From Actinocorallia herbida (GTDB lineage: Bacteria > Actinomycetota > Actinomycetes > Streptosporangiales > Streptosporangiaceae), in NCBI RefSeq assembly GCF_003751225.1, contig NZ_RJKE01000001.1:3410001-3474000 (forward strand): a DNA stretch of 64,000 nt, read 5' to 3'. The position numbers and the translations under genes are program-made. How positions within the stretch are numbered: the first letter of the stretch is position 1; every line of letters begins with the position of its first letter. Of the stretch, positions 8,324 to 16,866 are shown piece by piece. Below the pieces are notes generated by a model that saw only the letters and a program-made list of their open reading frames with translations, was not told the origin of the DNA and searched no databases.

Positions 8324-9157
8324 GTGGTCACTGCGCTCGCCGTGCTCCTCGCCGGGTTCCTGCACGCCGTGTGGAACGCCCTGGCCAAGGCGGTTCCGGA
8401 CAGGTACACGGCTTTCGCCATCATCGGTCTGGCCTCGGCGGTGGTCGGCCTGCCACTGGCCCTGACGGGCCTGCCCGCCGCCGCCGCGTGGCCGTACCTG
8501 CTCGCGTCCGTGGTGATCCATGTCGTCTACACGCTGCTGCTGGCGCGCAGCTACACGCTCGGCGACTTCAGCCAGGTGTACCCGGTGGCGCGGGGAAGCG
8601 CACCGCTCGTGGTCGCGCTGATCGCCACGCTGCTCGGGGAACGGCTGAGCGGTACCCGGCTGGTCGGACTCGCCGCCGTGTGCGGGGGGCTGGGCGTCCT
8701 GGCGCTGGTCGGGCAGCGTGCCGCGCCGTCGTGGCGGGCACTCGGGGCGGCGCTGGCGACGGGGCTGTCGATCGCCGCCTACACCGTCGTGGACGGGCTG
8801 GGGGTGCGGGTGGCCGATGGGGCGGTGGGGTACACGGCGTGGCTTTTCCTGGTCGAAGGGACCCTCGTCGTCGCTGGGGTGGTCGCGCTGAGGGGCCGCC
8901 GGGTGCTGGACGCGCCCTGCGAGGTCTGGGCCATGTCGGCGACGGGCGGGGTCATCTCCATGCTCGCCTACGGGATCGTCATCTGGGCGCAGACGCGCGG
9001 GGCGCTGGCCGAGATCGCGGCGCTGCGCGAGACCGGGGTCATCTGGGGCGCGGTCATCGGGGTGCTGTTCTTCGGGGAGCGGATGGGCCCCCGCCGTGTC
9101 GCGGCCGCCGTCGTGGTCGCCGGGGGCGTGGTGCTTCTCAATCTGCACCATACCTAG
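8324..9157 (+). CDS. EamA/DMT-family transporter
   Basis: A 277-aa inner-membrane protein of the drug/metabolite transporter superfamily. It has ten predicted hydrophobic helices in two EamA halves. The first half ends near GLGVLALVG (about residue 130). The second contains ALRETGVIWGAVIGVLFFGERMG (about 230-252), the conserved segment before the last helix. The GTG start at 8324 is preceded by a poor ribosome site and may be read from a very short leader. It is likely a metabolite exporter; the substrate is unknown. It is divergent from the HEAT-repeat gene, and its stop lies 4 nt before the 30-bp palindrome that precedes the sugar operon. Confidence 0.83.
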   Translation: MVTALAVLLAGFLHAVWNALAKAVPDRYTAFAIIGLASAVVGLPLALTGLPAAAAWPYLLASVVIHVVYTLLLARSYTLGDFSQVYPVARGSAPLVVALIATLLGERLSGTRLVGLAAVCGGLGVLALVGQRAAPSWRALGAALATGLSIAAYTVVDGLGVRVADGAVGYTAWLFLVEGTLVVAGVVALRGRRVLDAPCEVWAMSATGGVISMLAYGIVIWAQTRGALAEIAALRETGVIWGAVIGVLFFGERMGPRRVAAAVVVAGGVVLLNLHHT

Positions 9158-9161
9158 GCGC

Positions 9162-9191
9162 GGGTGATTTGGGAGCGCTCCCAAATCACCC
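9162..9191. promoter_or_regulatory. 30-bp perfect palindrome containing the CebR/CelR operator
   Basis: Two 15-bp arms meet at 9176/9177 with no mismatch. The core at 9170-9183 is TGGGAGCGCTCCCA, which is exactly the operator known for CebR/CelR, the LacI-family repressors of cellobiose and cellulose genes in Streptomyces and Thermobifida (established knowledge). It stands about 100 nt before the binding-protein gene of the sugar operon, in promoter position. As it begins 4 nt after the DMT stop codon it could also act as a terminator hairpin. Confidence 0.75.
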
Positions 9192-9218
9192 CTTGTGTCG
9201 TGGCTCACGTTGGTCTAC

Positions 9219-9259
9219 CTTCTGTCGAAGCGCTTCGAATCGAAGCGCTTCGACAGAAG
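9219..9259. promoter_or_regulatory. tandem LacI-type operators nested in a 41-bp palindrome
   Basis: Two copies of the 14-bp palindrome TCGAAGCGCTTCGA, at 9225-9238 and 9240-9253, are separated by one base. The whole 9219-9259 stretch is itself an inverted repeat with 20-bp arms around A9239. GAAGCGCTTC with a central CG is a classical LacI/GalR-family site. It ends 34 nt before the first gene and is the likely binding site of the LacI regulator encoded at the end of the operon (15643-16647). Confidence 0.75.
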
Positions 9260-9293
9260 ACGTCGGGGGCGCTACCCACCCCTGGAGGACCCG

Positions 9294-10613
9294 ATGCAGA
9301 AGAAGAGCAGGATCCCCGTCCTGCGTGGGCTGGCCGCCCTCGCGGTCGGCATGATGGCGCTCGCCGCGTGCGGCGGCGGGAGCGACGAGAACGGTCCGTC
9401 CGGGGCCAAAGAGCTGCGGCTGTGGCACTACGAGAGCGCGGACGGCGCGATGGGCAAGGCCTGGTCGGCCGCCATCGCGAAGTTCGAGGAGACTCACCCG
9501 GGCGTCAAGGTGAAGTTCGAGGAGAAGTCCTTCGAGCAGATCAACCAGAGCGGCGCGATGGCGCTGAACTCCAACGAGGCGCCGGACATCCTCGAGTACA
9601 ACAAGGGCAACGCGACCGCGGGCCTGATCGCCAAGCAGGGCCTGCTGACGGACATGTCCGACGAGGTGGTGAAGCGCGGCTGGGACAAGCTGCTCAGCCC
9701 GTCCCTCCAGACGACGGCCAAGTACGACGACCGCGGCATCATGGGCGAGGGCAACTGGTACGGCATCCCCAACTACGGGGAGTTCGTCTCGGTCTACTAC
9801 AACAAGGATCTCTTCAAGAAGTACGACCTCGAGGTCCCCACGACCCTCGACGACTTCACCAAGGTGATGGACGAGTTCGTTGCCGAGGGCGTCACCCCCC
9901 TGGCCAACGCGGGCGCGGAGTATCCGGCGCAGCAGTACCTCTACCAGCTCGCCCTGAGCAAGGCCGACCGCGCCTGGGTCGACAGGTACCAGCTCTACAA
10001 GGGCAAGAACGACTTCAAGGACCCCGCCTGGACGTACGCCGCGACGACCTTCGCGGATTGGGTGTCCAAGGGCTACATCGCGAAGAACTCCGCCGGGACC
10101 AAGGCCGAGGACATGGGCGTCTCCTTCATGAAGGGCGACTTCCCGATCCTGGTGTCGGGCAGCTGGTGGTGGGGCCGGTTCCAGACCGACGTCAAGAACT
10201 TCGAATGGGGCTCGTTCCTGTTCCCCGGCAACACCCTGCACGCGGGATCGAGCGGCAACCTCTGGGTGGTGCCGGAGAAGTCCAAGGCCAAGGACCTGGC
10301 CTATGACTTCATCGACATCACGATGAGCAAGGAGATCCAGAACCTCCTCGGCAACTCCGGCGGCGTCCCCGTCGCGGCGGACCCCGCCGCGATCAGCGAC
10401 CCGAAGTCCAAGGAGCTGATCGAGCTGTTCGGCAAGGTGAACTCCGCCGACAGCCTCGCGTTCTACCCGGACTGGCCCGCGCCCGGCTACTACGACGTGC
10501 TCGTGCAGAACACGCAGAAGCTGATCAACGGCAGCGCGGCCCCGAACGCCTTCCTCGACGCGATCGCGGGACCGTACGACGAGAACCTCCAGGACCAGGG
10601 TCTTGGCGACTGA
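9294..10613 (+). CDS. sugar ABC transporter substrate-binding lipoprotein
   Basis: A 439-aa extracellular solute-binding protein of family 1 (carbohydrate uptake, CUT1). The signal peptide ends in a lipobox (MMALAACGGG, Cys about residue 23), so it is anchored to the outer face of the membrane. The motifs LWHYESADG, NEAPDILEYNKGNATAG and GSWWWGRFQTD are those of oligosaccharide binders. I chose ATG 9294, behind GGAGGA, rather than an in-frame ATG 99 nt upstream that lies inside the operator region. It is the first gene of a rightward operon with two permeases and two glycosidases. No ATPase gene is present; in actinomycetes a shared MsiK-type ATPase encoded elsewhere usually energises such importers. 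It probably captures plant-derived oligosaccharides. Confidence 0.9.
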   Translation: MQKKSRIPVLRGLAALAVGMMALAACGGGSDENGPSGAKELRLWHYESADGAMGKAWSAAIAKFEETHPGVKVKFEEKSFEQINQSGAMALNSNEAPDILEYNKGNATAGLIAKQGLLTDMSDEVVKRGWDKLLSPSLQTTAKYDDRGIMGEGNWYGIPNYGEFVSVYYNKDLFKKYDLEVPTTLDDFTKVMDEFVAEGVTPLANAGAEYPAQQYLYQLALSKADRAWVDRYQLYKGKNDFKDPAWTYAATTFADWVSKGYIAKNSAGTKAEDMGVSFMKGDFPILVSGSWWWGRFQTDVKNFEWGSFLFPGNTLHAGSSGNLWVVPEKSKAKDLAYDFIDITMSKEIQNLLGNSGGVPVAADPAAISDPKSKELIELFGKVNSADSLAFYPDWPAPGYYDVLVQNTQKLINGSAAPNAFLDAIAGPYDENLQDQGLGD

Positions 10614-11553
10614 GATCCGCAAGGGCGAGCGGGCGGTGGCCGTCTCCAAGGACGCGCCGCCGCCCGTGCGCCCCTCGCGCACCGTGTCCTACTGGCTGTA
10701 CCTCGTCCCCAGCGGGGTGCTGTTCACCGTCGTCATCGGCGCCCCGTTCGTGGCGAGCGTCGTGCTCGGCTTCACCCGCTGGCAGGGGATCGGCGCCCCG
10801 ACCTGGATCGGGCTGGAGAACTACCAGAGGTTGTTCCAGGACGAGCGGTTCTGGCAGTCCTTCGAGCACAACCTGGTGCTGATCCTGGCGATGGCCGTCA
10901 TCCCGACGTTCCTCGGCCTGGTCCTCGCCTCGGTCCTGTTCGACTTCGTCGGCAAGCGCTACGGCGCCCGGACGGCGAGCGGCCTGCGCGCGGCGTTCTA
11001 CCTCCCGCAGGTGCTCCCGGTCGCCGTCGCCGGCGTCGTGTGGACCTGGATCCTGAAGCCGACGGGCGGCGCGCTGAACGCCGTGCTCGAAGCGATCGGC
11101 CTGCCCGGCCAGGACTGGCTGGGCGACGAGAGCCTCGCGCTCCCGAGCGTCGGCGGCATCCTGGTCTGGCTCCAGATCGGCTACCCGGTCGTCATCTTCA
11201 TGTCCGGGCTCCAGCGGGTCGACCCGTCGCTGTACGAGGCGGCGGAGATCGACGGCGCGGGCTGGTGGCGCAGGTTCCGGCACATCACGGTCCCGCAGAT
11301 CCGGCCCGAGATCTACGTCGTGCTGCTGACGTGCACGATCGCCGCGCTCAAGGTGTTCGGCCCGATCTACGTGCTGACCCGGGGCGGCCCCGGCGGGGCG
11401 ACGAACGTCCCGTCCTACTTCTCGTATCAGAACTTCTTCCAGAAGACGCAGGTCGGATACGGCTCGGCGATCGCGACGGTGCTGACGCTCGTCATCGTCG
11501 CGGTGACGTTCCTGTTCCTGCGCGCCCAGCGACGAGGGGAGGAGACGTCGTGA
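10603..11553 (+). CDS. sugar ABC transporter permease, MalF-type
   Basis: A 316-aa inner-membrane permease of the CUT1 family with six main helices. The EAA loop is visible as YEAAEIDGAGWWRRFRHITVP (about residues 209-229), which docks to the ATPase. The TTG start at 10603 overlaps the binding-protein gene by 11 nt. A GTG at 10636 is an alternative that would shorten the cytoplasmic N-terminus. The next permease overlaps its stop by 4 nt. Confidence 0.9.
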   Translation: MATEIRKGERAVAVSKDAPPPVRPSRTVSYWLYLVPSGVLFTVVIGAPFVASVVLGFTRWQGIGAPTWIGLENYQRLFQDERFWQSFEHNLVLILAMAVIPTFLGLVLASVLFDFVGKRYGARTASGLRAAFYLPQVLPVAVAGVVWTWILKPTGGALNAVLEAIGLPGQDWLGDESLALPSVGGILVWLQIGYPVVIFMSGLQRVDPSLYEAAEIDGAGWWRRFRHITVPQIRPEIYVVLLTCTIAALKVFGPIYVLTRGGPGGATNVPSYFSYQNFFQKTQVGYGSAIATVLTLVIVAVTFLFLRAQRRGEETS

Positions 11554-12371
11554 TCGCCCTGCGCAGGCACGCGGTCCTCACCGCGCTCATCGTGCTGGCC
11601 GTCGTCATGCTCGTGCCGTTCGCGATCGTGCTGATCAACGCGGTGAAGACCCCCGCCGAGTACTCCTCGGGCGGCCCGCTGGCGCTGCCGGAGTCGATCC
11701 ACCTCGACGCGCTCCGGACGTTCTGGGAGCGGGTGGACTTCGGCCGCAAGCTCTGGAACAGCGCGCTCATCGCCGGGACCGTCGCGTTCCTCGCGGTCGT
11801 CCTGTCGGTGCTGAACGCCTACGCGTTCGGGATCGGCAGGGTGAAGGGCAGCACCTGGATCCTCGCGGTGTTCCTGCTGGCCAACACGCTGCCGCAGGAG
11901 CAGCTGGTCTATCCGCTGTACTACGGCGCGAAGTGGCTCGGACTGTACGACACGCGGCTCTCGGTGATCATCATCATGACGGTCATCCAGGCTGCTTTCG
12001 GGACGTACCTCCTGTCCGCGGTGTTCGGCACGTTCCCGCGCTCGCTGCTGGAGGCGGCGGAGCTCGACGGGGCGGGCCGCTGGCGGATCCTCTGGCGGGT
12101 CGTGGTGCCGATCAGCCGCCCGACGCTCACCGTGCTGATGATCTTCTTCTTCATCTGGACGTGGAACGAGTTCTTCCTGCCGCTGGTCTTCCTCATCTCG
12201 AACGACAACCAGACCGTCCCGGTCGCGCTGGCGACCACGGCGGGCGACAAGTACATGGACGCCACGATGCAGAGCGCCGCGTCGCTCCTCGGCGTCCTCC
12301 CCGCGATCGTCTTCTTCCTGCTCTTCCAGCGGACGCTGACGCGCGGCATCACAGTGGGGGCCATCAAGTGA
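11550..12371 (+). CDS. sugar ABC transporter permease, MalG-type
   Basis: A 273-aa CUT1 inner-membrane permease and partner of the preceding MalF-type subunit. The EAA loop LEAAELDGAGRWRILWRVVVP is followed by the final helices and the typical C-terminus [12 protein letters not shown]. The GTG start forms GTGA with the preceding stop. An open frame continues upstream to 11040, but only the 11550 start gives a normal N-terminus with one helix (HAVLTALIVLAVVMLVPF). The next gene also begins at a GTGA overlap. Confidence 0.9.
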   Translation: MIALRRHAVLTALIVLAVVMLVPFAIVLINAVKTPAEYSSGGPLALPESIHLDALRTFWERVDFGRKLWNSALIAGTVAFLAVVLSVLNAYAFGIGRVKGSTWILAVFLLANTLPQEQLVYPLYYGAKWLGLYDTRLSVIIIMTVIQAAFGTYLLSAVFGTFPRSLLEAAELDGAGRWRILWRVVVPISRPTLTVLMIFFFIWTWNEFFLPLVFLISNDNQTVPVALATTAGDKYMDATMQSAASLLGVLPAIVFFLLFQRTLTRGITVGAIK

Positions 12372-14374
12372 AGTTCACCGACGGGTACTGGCTCATGCGC
12401 GAAGGCGTGTCCGCGGCCTACCCCGCCGAGATCCTCGACGCCTCGGCCGGTCCGGGCGCGCTGACGCTCCGGGCGCCGGTCGTCCACGTCAGGCACCGGG
12501 GCGACCTCCTCAAGGGGCCGATGCTCACCTTCGAGTGCACCGCGCCCGCGCCCGACGTGGTGGGCGTGAAGATCACGCACTTCGCCGGGGGCGGCGACCG
12601 CGGCCCGCACTTCCCGCTGGACACCGCGCCGCCGGAGACGTCGGGCGAGCTCGGCGACGAGTACGCCTCGCTCACCTCCGGCGCGCTGACCGTCCGGTTC
12701 AAGCGGGGCGACGCCGCCTGGCGGATGGAGGCCGTCGCCGGAGGAAAGGTGCTGACTTCCACGTCGGCCAAGTCCACCGCCTACCTGACGAGCCCCGAAG
12801 GAACGTTCCTACGCGAGCAGCTCGACCTCTCGGTGGGCGCCCATGTCTACGGCCTCGGCGAGCGGTTCGGGCCGCTGGTGAAGAACGGCCAGACCGTCGA
12901 CGTGTGGAACGCCGACGGCGGCACCGCCAGCGAGCAGGCCTACAAGAACGTCCCCTTCGTCCTGACCGACGACGGGTACGGGATCTTCGTCGCCCATCCC
13001 GGGCACGTCTCCTTCGAGGTCGCCTCGGAGAACGTCTCGCGGCTCCAGTTCTCGGTGCAGGGCGAGTCGCTGGAGTACTACGTCATCTACGGGCCGACCC
13101 CGAAGGACGTCCTGCGCAAGTACACCGCGCTGACGGGCCGGCCGCCGCGGCTCCCGGACTGGTCGTTCGGCCTCTGGCTCTCCACCTCGTTCACCACGTC
13201 CTATGACGAGGACACCGTCACCTCGTTCATCGACGGCATGGCCGAACGCGACATCCCGCTCTCGGTCTTCCACTTCGACTGCTTCTGGATGAAGGAGTTC
13301 CAGTGGTGTGACTTCACCTGGGACTCCCGCACCTTCCCCGACCCGGCCGGGATGCTCAAGCGGCTGAAGGACCGGGGCCTCAAGATCTGCCTCTGGATCA
13401 ACCCCTACATCGCGCAGGCGTCCCCGCTCTTCGAGGAGGGCAAGGCTCGCGGCTACCTGCTGAAGCGCCCCGACGGCTCCGTTTGGCAGTGGGACCACTG
13501 GCAGCCCGGCCTCGCGATCGTCGACTTCACGAACCCGGGCGCCCGCGACTGGTACCGCGAGAAGCTCGCCGCGCTGCTCGACATGGGCGTCGACTGCTTC
13601 AAGACCGACTTCGGCGAGCGCATCCCCCTGGACGTCGCCTGGTACGACGGCTCCGACCCCGAGCGGATGCACAACTACTACGCCCAGCTCTACAACGAGG
13701 CGGTCTTCGACCTGCTGCGCGAGCGGCGCGGCGAGGGCGAGGCGATCGTGTTCGCCAGGTCCGCGACGGCCGGGGGCCAGAAGTTCCCCGTGCACTGGGG
13801 CGGCGACTGCGAGTCGACGTTCTCGGCGATGGCCGAGAACCTGCGCGGCGGCCTGTCGCTCGGCATGTCCGGGTTCGGCTACTGGAGCCACGACATCGGC
13901 GGCTTCGAGGGCACGCCCGACCCCGAACTGTTCAAGCGCTGGACGGCGTTCGGCCTGCTGTCGTCGCACAGCCGCCTGCACGGCAGCCAGTCCTACCGGG
14001 TCCCGTGGGCGTTCGACGAGGAGGCCGTGGACGTCCTGCGGCACTTCACGCGGTTGAAGGAGCGGCTGATGCCGTACCTGCGCGAGGTCGCCCGCGAGGC
14101 GCATGAGGAGGGGCTGCCGATGATGCGGGCGATGGTCCTGGAGTTCCCCGACGACCCCACCTGCGCGCATCTCGAGCGGCAGTACATGCTCGGCGCCGAC
14201 CTGCTCGTCGCCCCGGTGTTCACCGCTTCGGGCGATGTCACCTACTACGTCCCGGAGGGGGAGTGGACCCACGTCCTGTCCGGCGCCAAGGTGACGGGGC
14301 CGCGCTGGGTGACCGAGAACCACGACGTGATGAGCCTGCCCCTGCTGGCCCGTCCCGGGGCGGTGCTGCCGTGA
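12368..14374 (+). CDS. GH31 alpha-xylosidase (YicI-like), short C-terminus
   Basis: A 668-aa glycoside hydrolase family 31 enzyme. Sequence around the active site is very close to E. coli YicI alpha-xylosidase as I know it: [10 protein letters not shown] near 308-317, nucleophile Asp414 in KTDFGERIP, and acid/base Asp480 in HWGGDCEST. YicI has these at 416 and 482. It therefore should remove terminal alpha-1,6-xylose from xyloglucan oligosaccharides or isoprimeverose. There is no signal peptide, so it acts in the cytoplasm on imported sugars. It ends at [10 protein letters not shown], about 100 residues before the end of YicI, so the distal beta domain is absent. The stop forms GTGA with the GH1 start. 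The frame is also open upstream of 12368, but the first sensible start is the GTG at the permease stop. Confidence 0.9.
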   Translation: MKFTDGYWLMREGVSAAYPAEILDASAGPGALTLRAPVVHVRHRGDLLKGPMLTFECTAPAPDVVGVKITHFAGGGDRGPHFPLDTAPPETSGELGDEYASLTSGALTVRFKRGDAAWRMEAVAGGKVLTSTSAKSTAYLTSPEGTFLREQLDLSVGAHVYGLGERFGPLVKNGQTVDVWNADGGTASEQAYKNVPFVLTDDGYGIFVAHPGHVSFEVASENVSRLQFSVQGESLEYYVIYGPTPKDVLRKYTALTGRPPRLPDWSFGLWLSTSFTTSYDEDTVTSFIDGMAERDIPLSVFHFDCFWMKEFQWCDFTWDSRTFPDPAGMLKRLKDRGLKICLWINPYIAQASPLFEEGKARGYLLKRPDGSVWQWDHWQPGLAIVDFTNPGARDWYREKLAALLDMGVDCFKTDFGERIPLDVAWYDGSDPERMHNYYAQLYNEAVFDLLRERRGEGEAIVFARSATAGGQKFPVHWGGDCESTFSAMAENLRGGLSLGMSGFGYWSHDIGGFEGTPDPELFKRWTAFGLLSSHSRLHGSQSYRVPWAFDEEAVDVLRHFTRLKERLMPYLREVAREAHEEGLPMMRAMVLEFPDDPTCAHLERQYMLGADLLVAPVFTASGDVTYYVPEGEWTHVLSGAKVTGPRWVTENHDVMSLPLLARPGAVLP

Positions 14375-15606
14375 CCGGGGTCTTCCCTGACGACTTCGTC
14401 TGGGGCGCGGCCACCGCCGCGTTCCAGATCGAGGGCGCGCTCGACGCCGACGGCCGGGAACCGTCGATCTGGGACGCCTTCCCGCACGTTCTCAACGGGG
14501 ACACCGGCGCGGTCGCCTGCGACCACTACCGCCGCTTCCCCGAGGACGTGAAACACCTCGCCGATCTCGGCGTCACCGCCTACCGGTTCTCGCTCTCCTG
14601 GCCGCGCGTCACGCCGGGCGGCCGGGTCGAGCCGCGCGGCCTCGACTTCTACTCCCGGCTGGTCGACGCGCTGCTGGAGCAGGGCATCACCCCGTACGCC
14701 ACGCTCTACCACTGGGACCTGCCGCAGCGGCTCGAAGCGCGCGGCGGCTGGACCGACCGGGAGACCGCGTACCGGTTCGCCGGATACGCCGCGGTGGTCG
14801 CCGGGGCGCTGGGGGACCGGGTCTCCGACTGGATCACCCTGAACGAGCCCTGGTGCTCGGCCTTCCTGGGCTATGAGACCGGTGACCACGCGCCGGGCCG
14901 GAGGTCCCAGGCCGACGCCCTGGCCGCGGCCCACCACCTCAACCTCGCGCACGGCCTCGCCGCGGGGGTCCTCCCGGGACGGGTGGGGGTGACCCTCAAC
15001 CCGCACGTGTTCCGGGGCGACCCGGAGGAGGTGCGCCGGGCCGACGCCCTCGGCAACCGGATCTTCTTCGGCCCGATGCTCGAAGGCGCCTACCCGGCCG
15101 ACCTCATCGCGGACACCGCGGCCGTGACGGACTGGTCGTTCGTCCGCGACGGCGACGAGGCCACCGCGCACGCCCCGCTGGACTACCTCGGCGTCAACTA
15201 CTACGCGCCGAACCACCTTTCGGGCGGGGACCCGGACGCACCCGTGACCGACATGGGCTGGCCGGTGGACCCCTCGGGGCTGACCGACCTCCTGGCCCGG
15301 CTCACCCGCGAGTACCCGGACCTGCCCCTGCTCATCACGGAGAACGGGGCGGCCTATCCCGAACCCGTCTCCGACGAACGCCGGGTGGCCTACCTGCGCG
15401 ACCACCTCCAGGCCGTCCTGGACGCCAGGGCCGCGGGCGCCGACGTCCGGGGCTACTTCGTGTGGTCGCTGCTGGACAATTTCGAGTGGGCCTTCGGTTA
15501 TGCCAAGCGATTCGGCATCATCCACGTCGACTACGCGACGCAGCGCAGGACGTGGAAGGACAGCGCGCACTGGTACCGCCGGGTCATCTCCGCCGGACAC
15601 CTCTGA
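14371..15606 (+). CDS. GH1 beta-glucosidase
   Basis: A 411-aa glycoside hydrolase family 1 enzyme. The acid/base Glu159 is in TLNEPW and the nucleophile Glu324 in LITENG; the N-terminal [14 protein letters not shown] and the C-terminal [16 protein letters not shown] are diagnostic. It is slightly shorter than the usual 440-470 aa, mainly in the loops, and has no signal peptide (cytoplasmic). It starts at GTG overlapping the GH31 stop. Together with the alpha-xylosidase it could strip xyloglucan oligosaccharides alternately: xylose off first, then the exposed glucose. A beta-galactosidase activity cannot be excluded from sequence. Confidence 0.92.
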   Translation: MTGVFPDDFVWGAATAAFQIEGALDADGREPSIWDAFPHVLNGDTGAVACDHYRRFPEDVKHLADLGVTAYRFSLSWPRVTPGGRVEPRGLDFYSRLVDALLEQGITPYATLYHWDLPQRLEARGGWTDRETAYRFAGYAAVVAGALGDRVSDWITLNEPWCSAFLGYETGDHAPGRRSQADALAAAHHLNLAHGLAAGVLPGRVGVTLNPHVFRGDPEEVRRADALGNRIFFGPMLEGAYPADLIADTAAVTDWSFVRDGDEATAHAPLDYLGVNYYAPNHLSGGDPDAPVTDMGWPVDPSGLTDLLARLTREYPDLPLLITENGAAYPEPVSDERRVAYLRDHLQAVLDARAAGADVRGYFVWSLLDNFEWAFGYAKRFGIIHVDYATQRRTWKDSAHWYRRVISAGHL

Positions 15607-15611
15607 CGCCC

Positions 15612-15617
15612 TAGGGT
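15612..15617 (+). promoter_or_regulatory. possible -10 box for the LacI regulator gene
   Basis: TAGGGT lies 6 nt after the GH1 stop and 25 nt before the TTG start, with GAGGACGGG as ribosome site between. It would give the regulator its own promoter besides read-through from the operon. No clear -35 box is seen. Confidence 0.35.
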
Positions 15618-15642
15618 GCCGATGACGGAATGAGGACGGGAC

Positions 15643-16647
15643 TTGGTCAAGATCAGTGATGTGGCGCGGCACGCGGGTGTCGCGCCCAGCACGGTGTCGT
15701 ACGTGCTCAGCGGCAAGCGCACCATCTCCGAGGACACCCGGCAACGGGTGCAGGAGAGCATCGAGGCGCTCGGCTACCGCCCGCACGCCGGGGCGCGGGC
15801 CCTGGCCAGCAACAGGTCGAACGTCCTGGCGCTGATGCTGCCGCTGCGGCCCGGCATCCACGTCCCCGTCGTCATGCAGTTCGCGGCCGCCGTCGTCACC
15901 GCGGCCCGCGCGCACGAGCACGACGTCCTCCTCCTGACCCAGGAGGAGGGCGCCGACGGGCTGCGCCGGGTCGCCGGGAGCGCCCTGGCCGACGCGCTGA
16001 TCGTCATGGACGTGCAGTTGCGCGACGAGCGGATCCCGCTGCTGCGCGAGCTGAACCGGCCTTCGGTCCTGCTCGGGTTCCCGGCCGAGCCCGACGGCCT
16101 GACCTGCGTCGACCTCGACTTCCGGGCGGCGGGCGCGCTGAGCGTCCGGCATCTCGCCGAGCTCGGGCACCGGTGCGTCGACCTGGTCGGCTCCCCGCCC
16201 GAGGTCTACGAACGTGAGACGGGCTTCGCCCAGCGCGTCGCGGAAGGCTTCGCAGAGTCCGCCGCCGCCTATGGCGTCGCCAGCGCGGTCCACCCTTGCG
16301 AGGCGACCCCCGAGGCGGCACGCGCGATGGCGGAGCGCCTTCTCGCCCTGCACCCCGAGCTCACCGCGGTGGTCGTGCACAACGAACCGGTCGTGGCCCC
16401 CCTCGTCGCGGCCTTCCGGGAGCTCGGCCTCCGGGTCCCGGAGGATCTCTCCGTCGTCGCCCTCTGCCCCGACGAGATCGCCGCGCAGGCCCCCCTCCCG
16501 ATCACGTCCATCGCGATCCCCGCCGACGAACTGGGCGCCCGAGCCGTCACCCTGCTCATGTCCAAACTCAAGGGCGTACCGGTGTCCGACGCCACGCTCC
16601 TCCCTCCGCGTCTCACCATCCGGGCCAGCTCAGCCCCCCGGCACTGA
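15643..16647 (+). CDS. LacI-family transcriptional regulator of the sugar operon
   Basis: A 334-aa LacI/GalR-type repressor. The N-terminal helix-turn-helix KISDVARHAGVAPSTVSYVL (residues 3-22) and hinge YRPHAGARALASNRS precede a periplasmic-binding-protein-like sugar sensor domain. It starts at TTG behind GAGGACGGG. It lies 36 nt after the GH1 gene at the operon's end, and the tandem TCGAAGCGCTTCGA sites in front of the operon are its likely targets, relieved by an oligosaccharide inducer. Which of the two operator types it binds is not provable from sequence; the CebR-type box may belong to a regulator encoded elsewhere. Confidence 0.88.
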   Translation: MVKISDVARHAGVAPSTVSYVLSGKRTISEDTRQRVQESIEALGYRPHAGARALASNRSNVLALMLPLRPGIHVPVVMQFAAAVVTAARAHEHDVLLLTQEEGADGLRRVAGSALADALIVMDVQLRDERIPLLRELNRPSVLLGFPAEPDGLTCVDLDFRAAGALSVRHLAELGHRCVDLVGSPPEVYERETGFAQRVAEGFAESAAAYGVASAVHPCEATPEAARAMAERLLALHPELTAVVVHNEPVVAPLVAAFRELGLRVPEDLSVVALCPDEIAAQAPLPITSIAIPADELGARAVTLLMSKLKGVPVSDATLLPPRLTIRASSAPRH

Positions 16648-16723
16648 GGGAAACCGGCGTCGACGGCGCCTGTGACAAGACCCACACTCTCAGCGTTTTC
16701 CCAAGATGACCTTCGTTGTCATG

Positions 16724-16752
16724 TGCATGATACATATGCATTGCATGATGCA
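16724..16752. repeat. TGCATGAT repeats upstream of the MFS pump
   Basis: TGCATGAT occurs at 16724-16731 and again at 16742-16749, 18 bp apart, with ATGCAT between them and GCA following. It is an AT-rich island in a GC-rich gap (16648-16866), 115 nt before the start of the transporter. It looks like a regulator binding region for the pump gene; no adjacent regulator of the TetR/MarR type is present. Confidence 0.35.
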
Positions 16753-16866
16753 AAGGCCGGTCGCCCTCGCGGCCGGCCCGGACCCGGATCCAGCCGGATC
16801 GTCCAACGAAGCGCCACACGGAATCCCGCGCCGGCGGAGCCGTGGGCACGATTTCTAGGGATTGCC

